From an uncultured Jannaschia sp. (GTDB lineage: Bacteria > Pseudomonadota > Alphaproteobacteria > Rhodobacterales > Rhodobacteraceae), in assembly GCF_947494055.1 (NCBI RefSeq), contig NZ_CANLTR010000007.1, forward strand, positions 84,055-148,054: a stretch of 64,000 nucleotides of DNA, given 5' to 3'. This document shows, piece by piece, positions 18,009 to 26,444 of the stretch (the first letter of the stretch is position 1; each line of letters starts with the position of its first letter). The position numbers and the translations under genes are program-made. The notes under the pieces are model-generated. The model was not told the DNA's origin and made no database searches. It saw only the letters and a list, made by a program, of their open reading frames with translations.

Positions 18009-18635
18009 CTAGAGACGCACCACCTCTCCCCCCGCCGCCTCGGCATCCGCAGCGTCGTGCGTGACCAGCAGCACCGGTACCCCTGCCCGCCTCGCGCGCG
18101 AGAAGACGAGATCCCGCATCTGCGCCCGCCGCTCGGCGTCGAGCTTGGAGAATGGCTCGTCGAGAAGCAGCGCGCGGGGCTTCGCGAGCAGCACCCGCAT
18201 CAGCGCCACCCGCGCCGCCTGCCCGCCCGACAGCGTGGCAGGGTCGCGGCCTGCGTAGCCCTCCAGCCCGATCTCGGCCAGCGCCCCCGCCACCTCCGCC
18301 TGCCGCGCCGCCCGCGTCCCGCCGCGCAAGCCGAATGCGAGGTTCGCGCCGACGTCGAGATGCGGGAACAGGAGCGGGTCCTGATAGAGGATACCGATCC
18401 GCCGCGCCTCGGGCGGCAGGCCCGCGAGGTCGCGTCCGTCGAGAAGGATGCGGCCCGTCGCGCGGAAGGCCGGGGAAAGGTCGCCCATCACGAGGTCGAG
18501 CAGCGTGGACTTGCCCGACCCCGACGGCCCCATCAGCGTCAGCACCTCGCCCGGCGCAACGGTCGCGTCGACGGAGAGCAGCGTCGTGCCATCCCGCGCA
18601 ATCGAGACACGGTCGAGCATCAGACCCTCAGCCAT
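18009..18635 (-). CDS. ynjD: YnjD-type ABC transporter ATP-binding protein
   Basis: 208-residue ABC ATPase energising the importer encoded just upstream. Walker A is MGPSGSGKSTLLDLV (near residue 36), Q-loop ILYQDPLLFPHLDV, signature LSGGQAARVALMRVLL, Walker B ALLLDEPFSKLD and the H-loop in LLVTHDAADAEA. The signature LSGGQAARV is the variant seen in thiamine and YnjD-like ATPases. The length matches E. coli YnjD (217). It overlaps the end of the permease gene by 8 bases. Substrate is not known for the YnjBCD family; the assignment rests on operon match, including the CDP-alcohol transferase neighbour. Confidence 0.82.
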   Translation of the reverse strand: MAEGLMLDRVSIARDGTTLLSVDATVAPGEVLTLMGPSGSGKSTLLDLVMGDLSPAFRATGRILLDGRDLAGLPPEARRIGILYQDPLLFPHLDVGANLAFGLRGGTRAARQAEVAGALAEIGLEGYAGRDPATLSGGQAARVALMRVLLAKPRALLLDEPFSKLDAERRAQMRDLVFSRARRAGVPVLLVTHDAADAEAAGGEVVRL

Positions 18636-20286
18636 GCCGCATCCCCCGCCGGTGCCGGAACACGAGCGCCGGAACGAGAAGCGCCAGTGCGAAGGGCAGG
18701 AGCGCCGCCAGCGTCTGCCCCAGCCCCCAGATCCCCACGGCCCGCCGGTCGCCGCCGGAGGCGAGCGCCACGGCTTCGGTCACGAGCGTCGTGACCCGTC
18801 CGCCGCCGAGGAGGAGCGTGGGAAGGTATTGCCCGACCGATACGGCGAGCCCGATCGCCGCGGCCGTCAGCAGCGGCCCCGTCAGCATCGGCAGTCGCAG
18901 GCGCCAGAGCACCCTGTCCCGCGACGCGCCGAGCCCCGCTCCGACGCGCGCCAGCCGCGCGTCCCAGGCGCGGAACGGGCCGGCCAGCGAGAGGAAGACG
19001 TAAGGCAGGACGAAGACGACGTGGCCGGCCAGGACGAGCGGCCAGGACGGGCCGATCCCGAGCGCGAGGGGCAGGAGTTGCAGCCCCGGCAGGAACGCCA
19101 CCTGCGGCACGAGGAGGGGGAGGTAGAGCAGCGACAGCGCGCGCTGGCCCAGCGTGAGGCCGAAGCGATGCTCGGCCTCGAGGCAGCCGATCACGAGGAC
19201 GAGGGAGGCAAGCGTGGCGAGGGCCGCGAGCGCCATCGTGTCGCCGGCCACGGCGAGCATGTCCGGGCCGAAGCGCGACCAGCTGCGCAAGGTCAGCGCC
19301 TCGGGCATCGGGTCGGGAAAGCTCCATCGCGCGGCGACCGACCAGACCGCGAGCGCGGCCAGTCCGGCAAGCACCATCGTGGCGGAGGTTCCGGCGAGGA
19401 GCAAGCCCGCGCCCCGCGCGCGCCGCTCCGGCAGGCCGCGCCCGCTGCGAACCCAGAGAAGGCCGAGGCGTCCGGCGATTCGCTCGCCGAGAAGCCAGAG
19501 CGCGAGAACGCCGAGCGTCGCGAAAAGCAAAATCAGCCCGCCCGCGGCAGCCACCGCACGCAGGGACAGGTCCGGCGACATCATCCAGCGTGCCACCTGC
19601 ACGGCCAGCGTCGGCGGCGTGTTCGGCCCGAGGATCACGGCGACGTCCACGTTCGTTATGCCGAAGACGAGCACGACCAGCACCGGCAGCCGCACCTGCG
19701 CATAGACGCCCGGAAACCCCGCCTTGAGCCAGCCCGCGACCCGTCCCTGCCCCAGCGACCGGGCGACGCGGAGGCGGCGACGACTCTGCACCTGCGGCAG
19801 GGCGGCGAGCATCATCAGCAGCAGGAACGGCATCTCCTTGGCGACGAGCCCGGCGGCGAGCGACAGGCCCCACGGGTCGTTCAGGATCAGCAGGTCCGGC
19901 GCACGTTCCCAACCCAACAGCGTTGCCGGAACACGCGCGATCCAACCCGAGGGAGCGATCAGGAAGGCGAGCCCGAGCGCTGCCGCGGCGTGGGGGACGG
20001 CGAGGAGCGGCGAGAGAGCGCGCTCGAGCCAGGCGAAGGCGCGGGTCCCGTGCCAGCCCGCGAGGATGAGCGTGGCGATCGTCAGCGCGCCCAGCGTCGA
20101 GAGAACACCCGATAGGATTGCCACGCCGAGCGCGCGTGGCAGACCCGGCCAGCTGAGCGCCTGCGCCCAGGGCATCTCCGCCTCCGGGACCAGCAGGCCG
20201 AAGGCCGGCAGGACCGTACCCAGAAGACCGAAGGCGACCGGACCGGCCAGCACGCCCGCCGTCAGGAGCGGCAGCGGGCGGAGCAC
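18628..20286 (-). CDS. ynjC: YnjC-type fused two-domain ABC permease
   Basis: 552-residue inner-membrane permease made of two fused binding-protein-dependent transport domains, as in E. coli YnjC (511 residues). About twelve hydrophobic helices are apparent. Each half has a cytoplasmic EAA-like loop: LGQGRVAGWLKAGFPGVYAQVRLP in the first, GLGASRDRVLWRLRLPML in the second. The region TNVDVAVILGPNTPPTLAVQVARW in the first half is distinctive. The gene begins four bases after the binding-protein gene's stop and overlaps the ATPase start, so the three are one operon. A thiamine-type ThiP was considered, but the context with an ynjF homologue fits YnjC better. Confidence 0.82.
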   Translation of the reverse strand: MLRPLPLLTAGVLAGPVAFGLLGTVLPAFGLLVPEAEMPWAQALSWPGLPRALGVAILSGVLSTLGALTIATLILAGWHGTRAFAWLERALSPLLAVPHAAAALGLAFLIAPSGWIARVPATLLGWERAPDLLILNDPWGLSLAAGLVAKEMPFLLLMMLAALPQVQSRRRLRVARSLGQGRVAGWLKAGFPGVYAQVRLPVLVVLVFGITNVDVAVILGPNTPPTLAVQVARWMMSPDLSLRAVAAAGGLILLFATLGVLALWLLGERIAGRLGLLWVRSGRGLPERRARGAGLLLAGTSATMVLAGLAALAVWSVAARWSFPDPMPEALTLRSWSRFGPDMLAVAGDTMALAALATLASLVLVIGCLEAEHRFGLTLGQRALSLLYLPLLVPQVAFLPGLQLLPLALGIGPSWPLVLAGHVVFVLPYVFLSLAGPFRAWDARLARVGAGLGASRDRVLWRLRLPMLTGPLLTAAAIGLAVSVGQYLPTLLLGGGRVTTLVTEAVALASGGDRRAVGIWGLGQTLAALLPFALALLVPALVFRHRRGMRHG

Positions 20287-20290
20287 GCCC

Positions 20291-21508
20291 CTAGTTCGCG
20301 ACGCCGTAGCGCGCGACCCAATCCTCGGCGAGCCGCGTGGCCCAGGAGGGGTGCGGCTCCGGCAGGGCCTGACCGAGTTCCTCGGGCGTCAGGGTGGCCA
20401 CGCCGAGATCGAGCGCGTCGAAGGCCGCGCGCTGCGCCTCCGACAGCTTGCCGAGGTCGAGGACCGTATCGTAGCCCAGCACCGCCGGGTCCTGCGCGCG
20501 GGCCTGCGCGTCGGGCGACAGGAGAATGTCGGCGACGACCATCGCGCCTTCCTTGGCGGAGGAATTGTAGGGGATCGCCACGAAGCTGGCATTGCCGATC
20601 GTCCCTTCCTCCAGCACGTAGGTCCGCACGCTCTCGGGCAGCTGGAAGTTCGCGATCGCGGTCGAGGCCTCGCCGGGCGAGAAGCTGAACGCCAGGTCGG
20701 TCTCCCCGTCGTTGATGAGCTGCAGCATGCGCGGCCCGGTCTCGGGATAGGCCCGGCCCTCGCGCCAGAGCTGCGGCGTCAGCGTGTCGAGGAAACTCCA
20801 GAGCGGCGCCGTGACCTCGTCGTAGTTCTCGCCCGCCGGGTCCTGCAGCGCCGCGGGTTCGGGCGCGAGCTCGATCAGCATCTGCTTGAGGAATGTCGTG
20901 CCGAGGAAGTCGGGCGGCTGCGGATAGGTGAAGCGACCGGGATTGGACTCGGCCCAGGCGAGAAGCTCGGGCGCGGTCCGCGGCGGGTCCTGCACGCGGG
21001 CGCCGTCGTAGACGAAGACGAGCTGCGCCATCGCCCAGGGACTCTCGTAACCCTCCGTCGGGACGGTGAAGTCGGTGGTGACGGTCTTGCCCTCGACATC
21101 GACGTAGCGCCAGTTCGGAAGCTGCTCGGCGAAGGGGCCGAAGAGCAGGTCCGCTTCCTTCATCGACGCGAAATTCGCGCCGTTGATCCAGATGAGGTCG
21201 ACCGATCCGTCCGCGTCGCGGCCCGCCTGCTGCTCGGTGACGACCGCGCCCACGGCGTCGGCGGTGTCGGCGAGCTTCACATGCTCGAGCGTGACCCCCT
21301 GTTCGGACGCACGGTCGCCGATCCAGGCGATGAAGTCGTTGGTCGGCGTCGCGCCGCCCCAGGCGTGCCAGTAGACGGTCTGGCCCTGCGCCGCCTCGGT
21401 CACGGCGTCCCAGTCGGACGGGTCGGGCGCATTCTGGGCATGAACGGGGAGGATGAGGGCCGTGGTCACGGCGAGCGCGAGGGCGAGGCGCATGGGCGGA
21501 GCTTTCAT
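20291..21508 (-). CDS. ynjB: YnjB-type ABC transporter substrate-binding protein
   Basis: 405-residue periplasmic binding protein. The signal peptide is MRLALALAVTTALILPVHAQ, cleaved after the Ala-Gln. The mature protein starts with a segment containing TVYWHAWGGATPTNDFIAW and is of the extracellular solute-binding family 1 type. Its conserved-looking DGSVDLIWINGANFASMKEADLL and SFVAIPYNSSAKEGAMVVAD fit YnjB. The start at 21508 overlaps the CDP-alcohol transferase stop (ATGA); an inner ATG at 21493 would shorten the signal by five residues. It initiates an importer whose substrate is unknown, with the membrane and ATPase genes following directly. Confidence 0.82.
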   Translation of the reverse strand: MKAPPMRLALALAVTTALILPVHAQNAPDPSDWDAVTEAAQGQTVYWHAWGGATPTNDFIAWIGDRASEQGVTLEHVKLADTADAVGAVVTEQQAGRDADGSVDLIWINGANFASMKEADLLFGPFAEQLPNWRYVDVEGKTVTTDFTVPTEGYESPWAMAQLVFVYDGARVQDPPRTAPELLAWAESNPGRFTYPQPPDFLGTTFLKQMLIELAPEPAALQDPAGENYDEVTAPLWSFLDTLTPQLWREGRAYPETGPRMLQLINDGETDLAFSFSPGEASTAIANFQLPESVRTYVLEEGTIGNASFVAIPYNSSAKEGAMVVADILLSPDAQARAQDPAVLGYDTVLDLGKLSEAQRAAFDALDLGVATLTPEELGQALPEPHPSWATRLAEDWVARYGVAN

Positions 21509-22107
21509 GTGAGGATGGCCCGGGCGCGCAGGACGCGTCCGATGGCGGTGGCAAGACAGAGGAGGCCGAAGGCAGTGGCCAGCGGAACGAAATGTTGCGG
21601 CACGAGGCAGAGGAGGACGAAGAACAGGATCGTCTCCGTCCCCTCGAGCAGCCCGCGCGAGTAGTAGAACGACTTGAGGCCCTGATCCGTGGTCGCCATC
21701 AGCCGCTTCTCCGCCTGGATCGCGTAGCCGAGAAAGCTCGTCCCGTTGACGTAGAAGGTCAGGAGCAGGAAGGCGGCGGCGAGAGTATTGGCCGAGTCGA
21801 GGAGCGCGAAGGCGAAGGGCACGGCGCCGTAGAAGACGAAGTCGCACCAGATGTCGAGATAGCCGCCGAAATCGGTGCGCTGCGTGGCGCGGGCCACGGC
21901 ACCGTCGAGCCCGTCGAGCAGACGTGAGGCAAGAAGCGGGACGAGCGCCCAGCCCGGCGCGCCGCCCGCGATGGCGGCGGCGGCGGCGAGGCCGAGCGCG
22001 AGGCCCGCGAGCGTCACCGCATCGGCGCCCACGCCCCGTGCGGCGAGGGCCCGGCCCGCGCGGTTCAGCGGCGGATCGATCAGGCGGCGGGCGGCGGCGT
22101 CGAGCAT
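21505..22107 (-). CDS. ynjF: CDP-alcohol phosphatidyltransferase family protein (YnjF-like)
   Basis: 200-residue inner-membrane phospholipid-type transferase. The CDP-OH motif is clear: LLDGLDGAVARATQRTDFGG continuing to YLDIWCD, with the DG..AR...G...D...D pattern. Several hydrophobic helices follow. The family moves a phosphatidyl or phosphoalcohol group from a CDP-alcohol. I selected the ATG at 22107 (MLDAAARRLID); upstream in-frame residues look non-coding. Its neighbours are ynjBCD-like, exactly the partners of E. coli ynjF, so the transporter may supply the alcohol or process a phospholipid precursor. This functional link is inference. Confidence 0.8.
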   Translation of the reverse strand: MLDAAARRLIDPPLNRAGRALAARGVGADAVTLAGLALGLAAAAAIAGGAPGWALVPLLASRLLDGLDGAVARATQRTDFGGYLDIWCDFVFYGAVPFAFALLDSANTLAAAFLLLTFYVNGTSFLGYAIQAEKRLMATTDQGLKSFYYSRGLLEGTETILFFVLLCLVPQHFVPLATAFGLLCLATAIGRVLRARAILT

Positions 22108-22272
22108 CGAACCTCGGGGATCGGCGGTGTCGGCCGCAGGGTGCCGAAGGGTGCGGCGAGGGGCAAGTGACATGGTCGCGATACGGCGCGCGTGGCCTCG
22201 TCGCATCCCTGCCCGTACGTCGGCGCGATCCGCCTTTCCATATCCCGCGCGCCGGTGTAGCCGGACCGGGTC

Positions 22273-22362
22273 GGAGGTGTGGCCGAGCGGTCGAAGGCAC
22301 CGGTCTTGAAAACCGGCAGGCGCGAAAGCGTCTCGTGGGTTCGAATCCCACCGCCTCTGCCA
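22273..22362 (+). tRNA. tRNA-Ser(UGA)
   Basis: A 90-base class II tRNA with encoded 3' CCA. The acceptor stem GGAGGTG pairs with CGCCTCT (first pair G-U). The anticodon arm CCGGT-CTTGAAA-ACCGG places TGA at 22307-22309. A long variable arm (GCAGGCGCGAAAGCGTCTCG) and a T arm with GGGTTCGAATCCC are present. The UGA anticodon and long variable arm identify it as serine. Confidence 0.96.
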
Positions 22363-23154
22363 TCATCGTTTTTGCTTGGTATGGGCATTATCCGGCTTTG
22401 ATGGTGTAACCGCCCCCCGACGGCACACTGTGCCAAGGTGGGATCGCAACAATCCAACTTGGGGAGCGGTCATGTCGGAGGTTGTCACAGGCTGGCTGAT
22501 GCAGGCTTTGCAGCCTCTGGACGCGCGCGTCAGCACGACTGAGATCATGGGCCGCACGCACGTGCAGGCCGCGCGGCCGCTTCTAGCGCCGTACCGTATT
22601 GCCGGCTGGCATCGTCCACGAGCATGGCACCGGGCGCGGATCGCATCGCCTTCCCCGGAAGCCGGCCGTCTGCAACTCGGTGGTCCGGTTAAAGATTGCC
22701 AGACGTTGGGCCATAGGCGACGCAGCCCCGGCGCCCATGGCGGCTTCACTAAGTCTCACGGACGGTTTCGCCTAGGAGGCAGAGCGGACCGTCCTATCGC
22801 GATGGCAGCCCCGCATGCGGGATCCTGCGACAGCCTCGGCAAGATCGGCCTGGATGTCGGGTTCATGGGACAGCAAGGGATCGACGCGGCGAGGGTAGAG
22901 GCCTTTCAGCCAGACGTAACGAAAGCAACGCCGTCCGAGCCGAAGTCATCGTCGCATTGTCCCGGCGCGTCGCGCAACAGACTGGGGGCATATTTCACGC
23001 AGGCCTGAAAAAAGCGAAAACGGGCTAGCGCGCTCGAATGGCTGCTCCCCCGATCTCGCGCGATGGGACGCTTCGATCCACCGCTCCGGCCCATGAGATC
23101 GTGGACGGTTGCAGACCGGAGGCCGAGGCAGAGAGCGCCCGCCTCGGCGCGACG
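22363..23154. other. gene-poor interval, possible degraded gene
   Basis: About 790 bases between the tRNA and the tctA-type gene with no protein I recognise. The longest plus-strand frame (22376-23008) could give about 180-210 residues, and an ATG at 22471 follows GGGGAGCGG, but the product is Arg/Pro-rich and has no recognisable motif. Some runs (A- and T-rich words near 23010) differ from the neighbouring gene sequence. It could be a relic of a mobile element next to a tRNA gene, a common integration site. No inverted repeats or recombinase motifs were found. Confidence 0.35.
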
Positions 23155-24642
23155 TCAGGCGTCCCGGCGGCGCCGGATCGCCCAGGCGACGGCGGGGATG
23201 CACCAGACCGCGAAGGTGAAGAGGCCCAGTCCCGCCGCGATCGGCCGTTCGAAGAAGGCGAGGAAGCTGCCATCGGCCTTGATCATCGAGGTGATGAAGT
23301 TCCGCTCCAGCATCGGTCCGAGGACGAGGCCCAGGATCGCCGGTGCGATCGGGATGTCGTTTTCGTCCATAAGGAAGCCCAGCACCCCGAAGACCAGCAT
23401 CACGCCCACCCCGAAGACCGAGTTGTTGATCGCGAAGGCGCCGACGATGCAGAACATCAGGATGATCGGCATCAACACGTTGCGCGGGATCGCGAGGATC
23501 GTGCCCGCCGCCTTGATCGCCACCCAACCGAGCGGCAGCATGATGACGTTGGCGAGCAGGAACACGACGAAGACCGCGTAGATCAGCTGCGGGTCATTGA
23601 TGAAGACCGTGGGGCCGGGATTGATTCCCTTGATGTAGAGCACGCCGATCACGATGGCGGTGATCGAGTCGCCCGGAATGCCGAAGACCAGCGCCGGGAT
23701 CCACGCCCCGCTCACCGCCCCGTTGTTGGAAGCCCCCGCCTCGACCAGCCCCTCCACGTGTCCGGTCCCGAACTTCCGCGGCTCGCGCGAGAAGCGCTTG
23801 GAGACGGCGTAGGAGATCCAGGCGGCGATGTCGGCCCCCGCGCCGGGCAGCGCGCCGATGGCGGTGCCGAGCGCGCTGCCTCGGAGCGTCTGCCACGGAT
23901 AGGCCCGCAGGTTCGCCCATTGACGGCGGAAGATGCCGCTGCCCCGGTCGGGCACGATCGCCGGCCGGCGCGTCGCGTCCACGAGGCTGCGCAGCACCTC
24001 GCTTACCGCGAAGAGGCCGATCATCGCGGGGATGAACTGCACGCCCGCCAGAAGCTCGACGCTGCCGAAGGTGTAGCGTGGCTGGCCCGCGGGATTCTCG
24101 ATCCCCACCGTCGCCGCGAAGAGTCCGATGAGGAGCGCGATCAGCCCGCGCGCGACCGAGCCCGGTGAGACGAAGATCGCGCAGGAGAGGCCGAGGACCA
24201 CGAGCCAGAAATACTCGAATGAGGAGAACTTGAGCGCGACCTCGGCCAGGACCGGCGAGAGCGTCATCAGCACGATCGTCCCGAAGATGCCGCCGATGGC
24301 CGAGAAGACCAGCGCCGCGCCGAGCGCCTCCTCCGAGCGCCCGGCGCGCGTCATCGCGTAGGCGTCCTCAACATAGGCGGCGCTGGCCGGCGTGCCGGGC
24401 ATCCGGAGCAGCGCGCCCGGGATGTCGCCCGCGAAAATCGCCATCGCCGTGGCCGTCACGATCGCCGCGATGGCCGGGACCGGGTCCATGAAGAAGGTGA
24501 TCGGGACCAGGAGCGCGGTCGCCATCGTCGCCGTCAGGCCGGGGATGGCGCCGACGAACATCCCGAACGCCGCCGAGCCGAGGATCACGAGGAGGACGAA
24601 GGGCTGGAAGACGAGCCCGAGGGCCTCGGCGAAGACGGACAT
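23155..24642 (-). CDS. tctA: tripartite tricarboxylate transporter large permease TctA
   Basis: 495-residue inner-membrane permease of the TTT family, the large membrane subunit that couples ion gradients to carboxylate uptake. The signature GAIPGLTATMATALLVPITF lies near residue 32. A second GALPGAGADIAAWISYAVSKRFS repeat and GIPGDSITAIVIGVLYIKG further on fit TctA. About twelve hydrophobic helices. The ATG at 24642 (MSVFAEALGLVF) is chosen since the open frame upstream overlaps tctB. It is the last gene of a tctC-tctB-tctA operon read right to left. Substrates of TTT systems include citrate, tartrate and other polycarboxylates or aromatics. Confidence 0.93.
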   Translation of the reverse strand: MSVFAEALGLVFQPFVLLVILGSAAFGMFVGAIPGLTATMATALLVPITFFMDPVPAIAAIVTATAMAIFAGDIPGALLRMPGTPASAAYVEDAYAMTRAGRSEEALGAALVFSAIGGIFGTIVLMTLSPVLAEVALKFSSFEYFWLVVLGLSCAIFVSPGSVARGLIALLIGLFAATVGIENPAGQPRYTFGSVELLAGVQFIPAMIGLFAVSEVLRSLVDATRRPAIVPDRGSGIFRRQWANLRAYPWQTLRGSALGTAIGALPGAGADIAAWISYAVSKRFSREPRKFGTGHVEGLVEAGASNNGAVSGAWIPALVFGIPGDSITAIVIGVLYIKGINPGPTVFINDPQLIYAVFVVFLLANVIMLPLGWVAIKAAGTILAIPRNVLMPIILMFCIVGAFAINNSVFGVGVMLVFGVLGFLMDENDIPIAPAILGLVLGPMLERNFITSMIKADGSFLAFFERPIAAGLGLFTFAVWCIPAVAWAIRRRRDA

Positions 24643-24647
24643 GGCGA

Positions 24648-25121
24648 CTACCAGAGAAAGCCGAGCGCGTCCGAACGCGGCAGCGGCACGAGGAGGAGGC
24701 GCCCGAAGGCCTGCTGGATGACGAGGGTGGCGAATGCGGCCACCGGGATTGCCACCCACCACCGGACCCGCGTGGCGAGCATCAGGACGAGCAGGATCGC
24801 CACCGAGACAGGGACGAAGCCGAGCCGCCCGGCCAGCAGGACATAGCCCGCCACCAGCGCCAGCGCGAGCGCGACGCGGGCCACCGCGCTCGGCGCCCGG
24901 GCCCACTCGGCCATCCGTGCCCGGGGCAGGCCGTCGCGCGCGACGACCCCCTGCCCCACCATGTAGGCCCCGAGCCCGAGCGCCAGCGCGGAAAGCGCGA
25001 TCGGCATGGTCTCCGATCCGTAGGCCTGGTTCGGCAGGCGGGAGAAGCCTGTCGCGGACCATCGGATCGCGATGGCCGCGACGATCAGGATGAGACCGAG
25101 CGCGGAATCGTTGAGCTTCAC
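24648..25121 (-). CDS. tctB: tripartite tricarboxylate transporter small subunit TctB
   Basis: 157-residue inner-membrane protein with four hydrophobic segments, the small TctB partner of TctA. The N-terminus LNDSALGLILIVAAIAIRWSATGFSRLP matches the family's opening helix and loop. RVARVALALALVAGYVLLAG-type helices and LGFVPVSVAILLVLMLATRVRW follow. Its start is 27 bases after the tctC stop and its stop lies five bases before the tctA start. TctB is required for TctA function in known systems, with a role that is still unclear. Confidence 0.85.
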   Translation of the reverse strand: MKLNDSALGLILIVAAIAIRWSATGFSRLPNQAYGSETMPIALSALALGLGAYMVGQGVVARDGLPRARMAEWARAPSAVARVALALALVAGYVLLAGRLGFVPVSVAILLVLMLATRVRWWVAIPVAAFATLVIQQAFGRLLLVPLPRSDALGFLW

Positions 25122-25148
25122 GCCGTGCGTCCGGTCACGGTCCCGCGG

Positions 25149-26129
25149 TCACTCGGCGGCAAGCCCGGCCTCCTTCATCACCGCGCCGAGGCTCTCGTCG
25201 TCGGCCGCGACGATCTCGGTCGCCTCCTCCGACCCGGCCCAGCGGAGCCCGAAACCGCGATCCTGCATGAAGCTCTGGTATTCCTCGCTCTCGTAGGCCG
25301 CCTGGATCGCGGATTCGAGCCGGTCGTGGACATCCTCGGGCAAACCGTCGGGGGCCGCGATCGCGCGCCAGACGGCGTGGGTGTAGTCGGTGCCGGTCGC
25401 CTCCGTGACGGTGGGCACGTCCGCGAACGCCTCCTGCCGCTCCTGCGACATCGAGGCGAGCGGCAGAACCCGGTCCGCCTCGATCATCGCGCGCCCCTCG
25501 GCCAGCGAGGACGGCACGATGTCGACACCACCCGCGACCATGTCGGTGATCCCCGGCGCGGCGCCCTCGCTCGGCACCCAGGTCACCTGGTCGGGCGGCA
25601 GCCCCTCGGACATGAGCCAGCCGGCGAGGCCCAGATGCCAGATGCCGCCCTGCCCCGTGCCCGAGCCCTTGAACGTGCCCTTGGGCTCGGTCCGGATCGC
25701 CTCGAGCAGCGCGGCGGCGTCCTGGTACTCGCTGTCGGCGGAGACCATGAGCCCGCCCGGATCCGCGTTGACGAGCGCGAGGATGTCGAAGTTCTCGTAG
25801 GTCAGGTCGGTCAGGCCCTGCCAATGCATCATGTCGATCTCGATCGTCATGACCCCGATCGTGTAGCCGTCGGGTTCGGCATTGGCGATGGCGCTGTGGC
25901 CCACCACGCCGGAGCCGCCGGTACGGTTCACGACGTTGACCGGCACGCCCAGATTCTCCTGCAGGAGCGAGGCGAAGACACGCCCGACCGCGTCGGTTCC
26001 CCCGCCCGCGCCCCAGGGCACGATCATCTGGATCGGTCGGGACGGATAATCCTGCGCCAGGACGGGCGCGCCCGCCGCGACGCTCGCGAGGGCCAGCGTC
26101 GCGCCGGCCAGCATGGTTCTTCTGTGCAT
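25149..26129 (-). CDS. tctC: TctC/Bug family substrate-binding protein
   Basis: 326-residue periplasmic receptor of the TTT system. The signal peptide MHRRTMLAGATLALASVAAG-APVLAQ is followed by DYPSRPIQMIVPWGAGGGTD, the Bug-family ligand-binding motif. NVVNRTGGSGVVGHSAIANAEPDGYTIG further fits. The start at 26129 has GGGAGGAA upstream (from the other strand's view GGAGGAACGAC), which decides against the upstream start at 26222. It is first in the operon, divergent from the GAF histidine kinase. The acidic ligand cavity of Bug proteins usually takes carboxylates; the ligand is not readable here. Confidence 0.9.
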   Translation of the reverse strand: MHRRTMLAGATLALASVAAGAPVLAQDYPSRPIQMIVPWGAGGGTDAVGRVFASLLQENLGVPVNVVNRTGGSGVVGHSAIANAEPDGYTIGVMTIEIDMMHWQGLTDLTYENFDILALVNADPGGLMVSADSEYQDAAALLEAIRTEPKGTFKGSGTGQGGIWHLGLAGWLMSEGLPPDQVTWVPSEGAAPGITDMVAGGVDIVPSSLAEGRAMIEADRVLPLASMSQERQEAFADVPTVTEATGTDYTHAVWRAIAAPDGLPEDVHDRLESAIQAAYESEEYQSFMQDRGFGLRWAGSEEATEIVAADDESLGAVMKEAGLAAE

Positions 26130-26444
26130 GTCGTTCCTCCCTCGGTGGACGCACGAGCGGATGGGCAGGATCCGCTCCGGCGCCCGTCCCTCGACCGTTC
26201 GCAGGTGCCGGGTCTCCTCCACCCGTCACCTGCATTGCGGAAGCTTTCCCCGCGGCGTCGGGGCCTGTCAACGGCCTCGACCGGCGGCGCCACCGTTCCC
26301 GTAAGGGCCGGATGACATCTCGACCATTGCCGGATTGCCTCAAATCGCTACGATCAACGTCATTCGTCCGGTCTCGGATCGGACGGATGTTAATGCCGAG
26401 CGACGGGGGTTCCGTCGGTTGGCGATCGGGACCAGGGTTACCGG
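26130..26444. other. divergent promoter region with imperfect dyad
   Basis: 315 bases separate tctC (minus) from the histidine kinase gene (plus). The stretch holds no gene I recognise. An imperfect 9-bp inverted repeat (ATTCGTCCG at 26362-26370, CGGACGGAT at 26380-26388, one mismatch, nine-base spacer) lies near the kinase start and could be an operator or hairpin. No convincing -35/-10 pair was read. Confidence 0.35.

Noticed and set aside
18009..21508. Thiamine transporter thiBPQ with TPP riboswitch
   Set aside because: The ATPase signature looks ThiQ-like, but the linked CDP-alcohol transferase matches the ynj operon, and no THI-box-like sequence was seen upstream.
20291..22366. A 691-residue minus-strand frame extending beyond the binding protein
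   Set aside because: It runs through the tRNA gene and the ynjF-like gene in a wrong frame. The binding protein starts at 21508.
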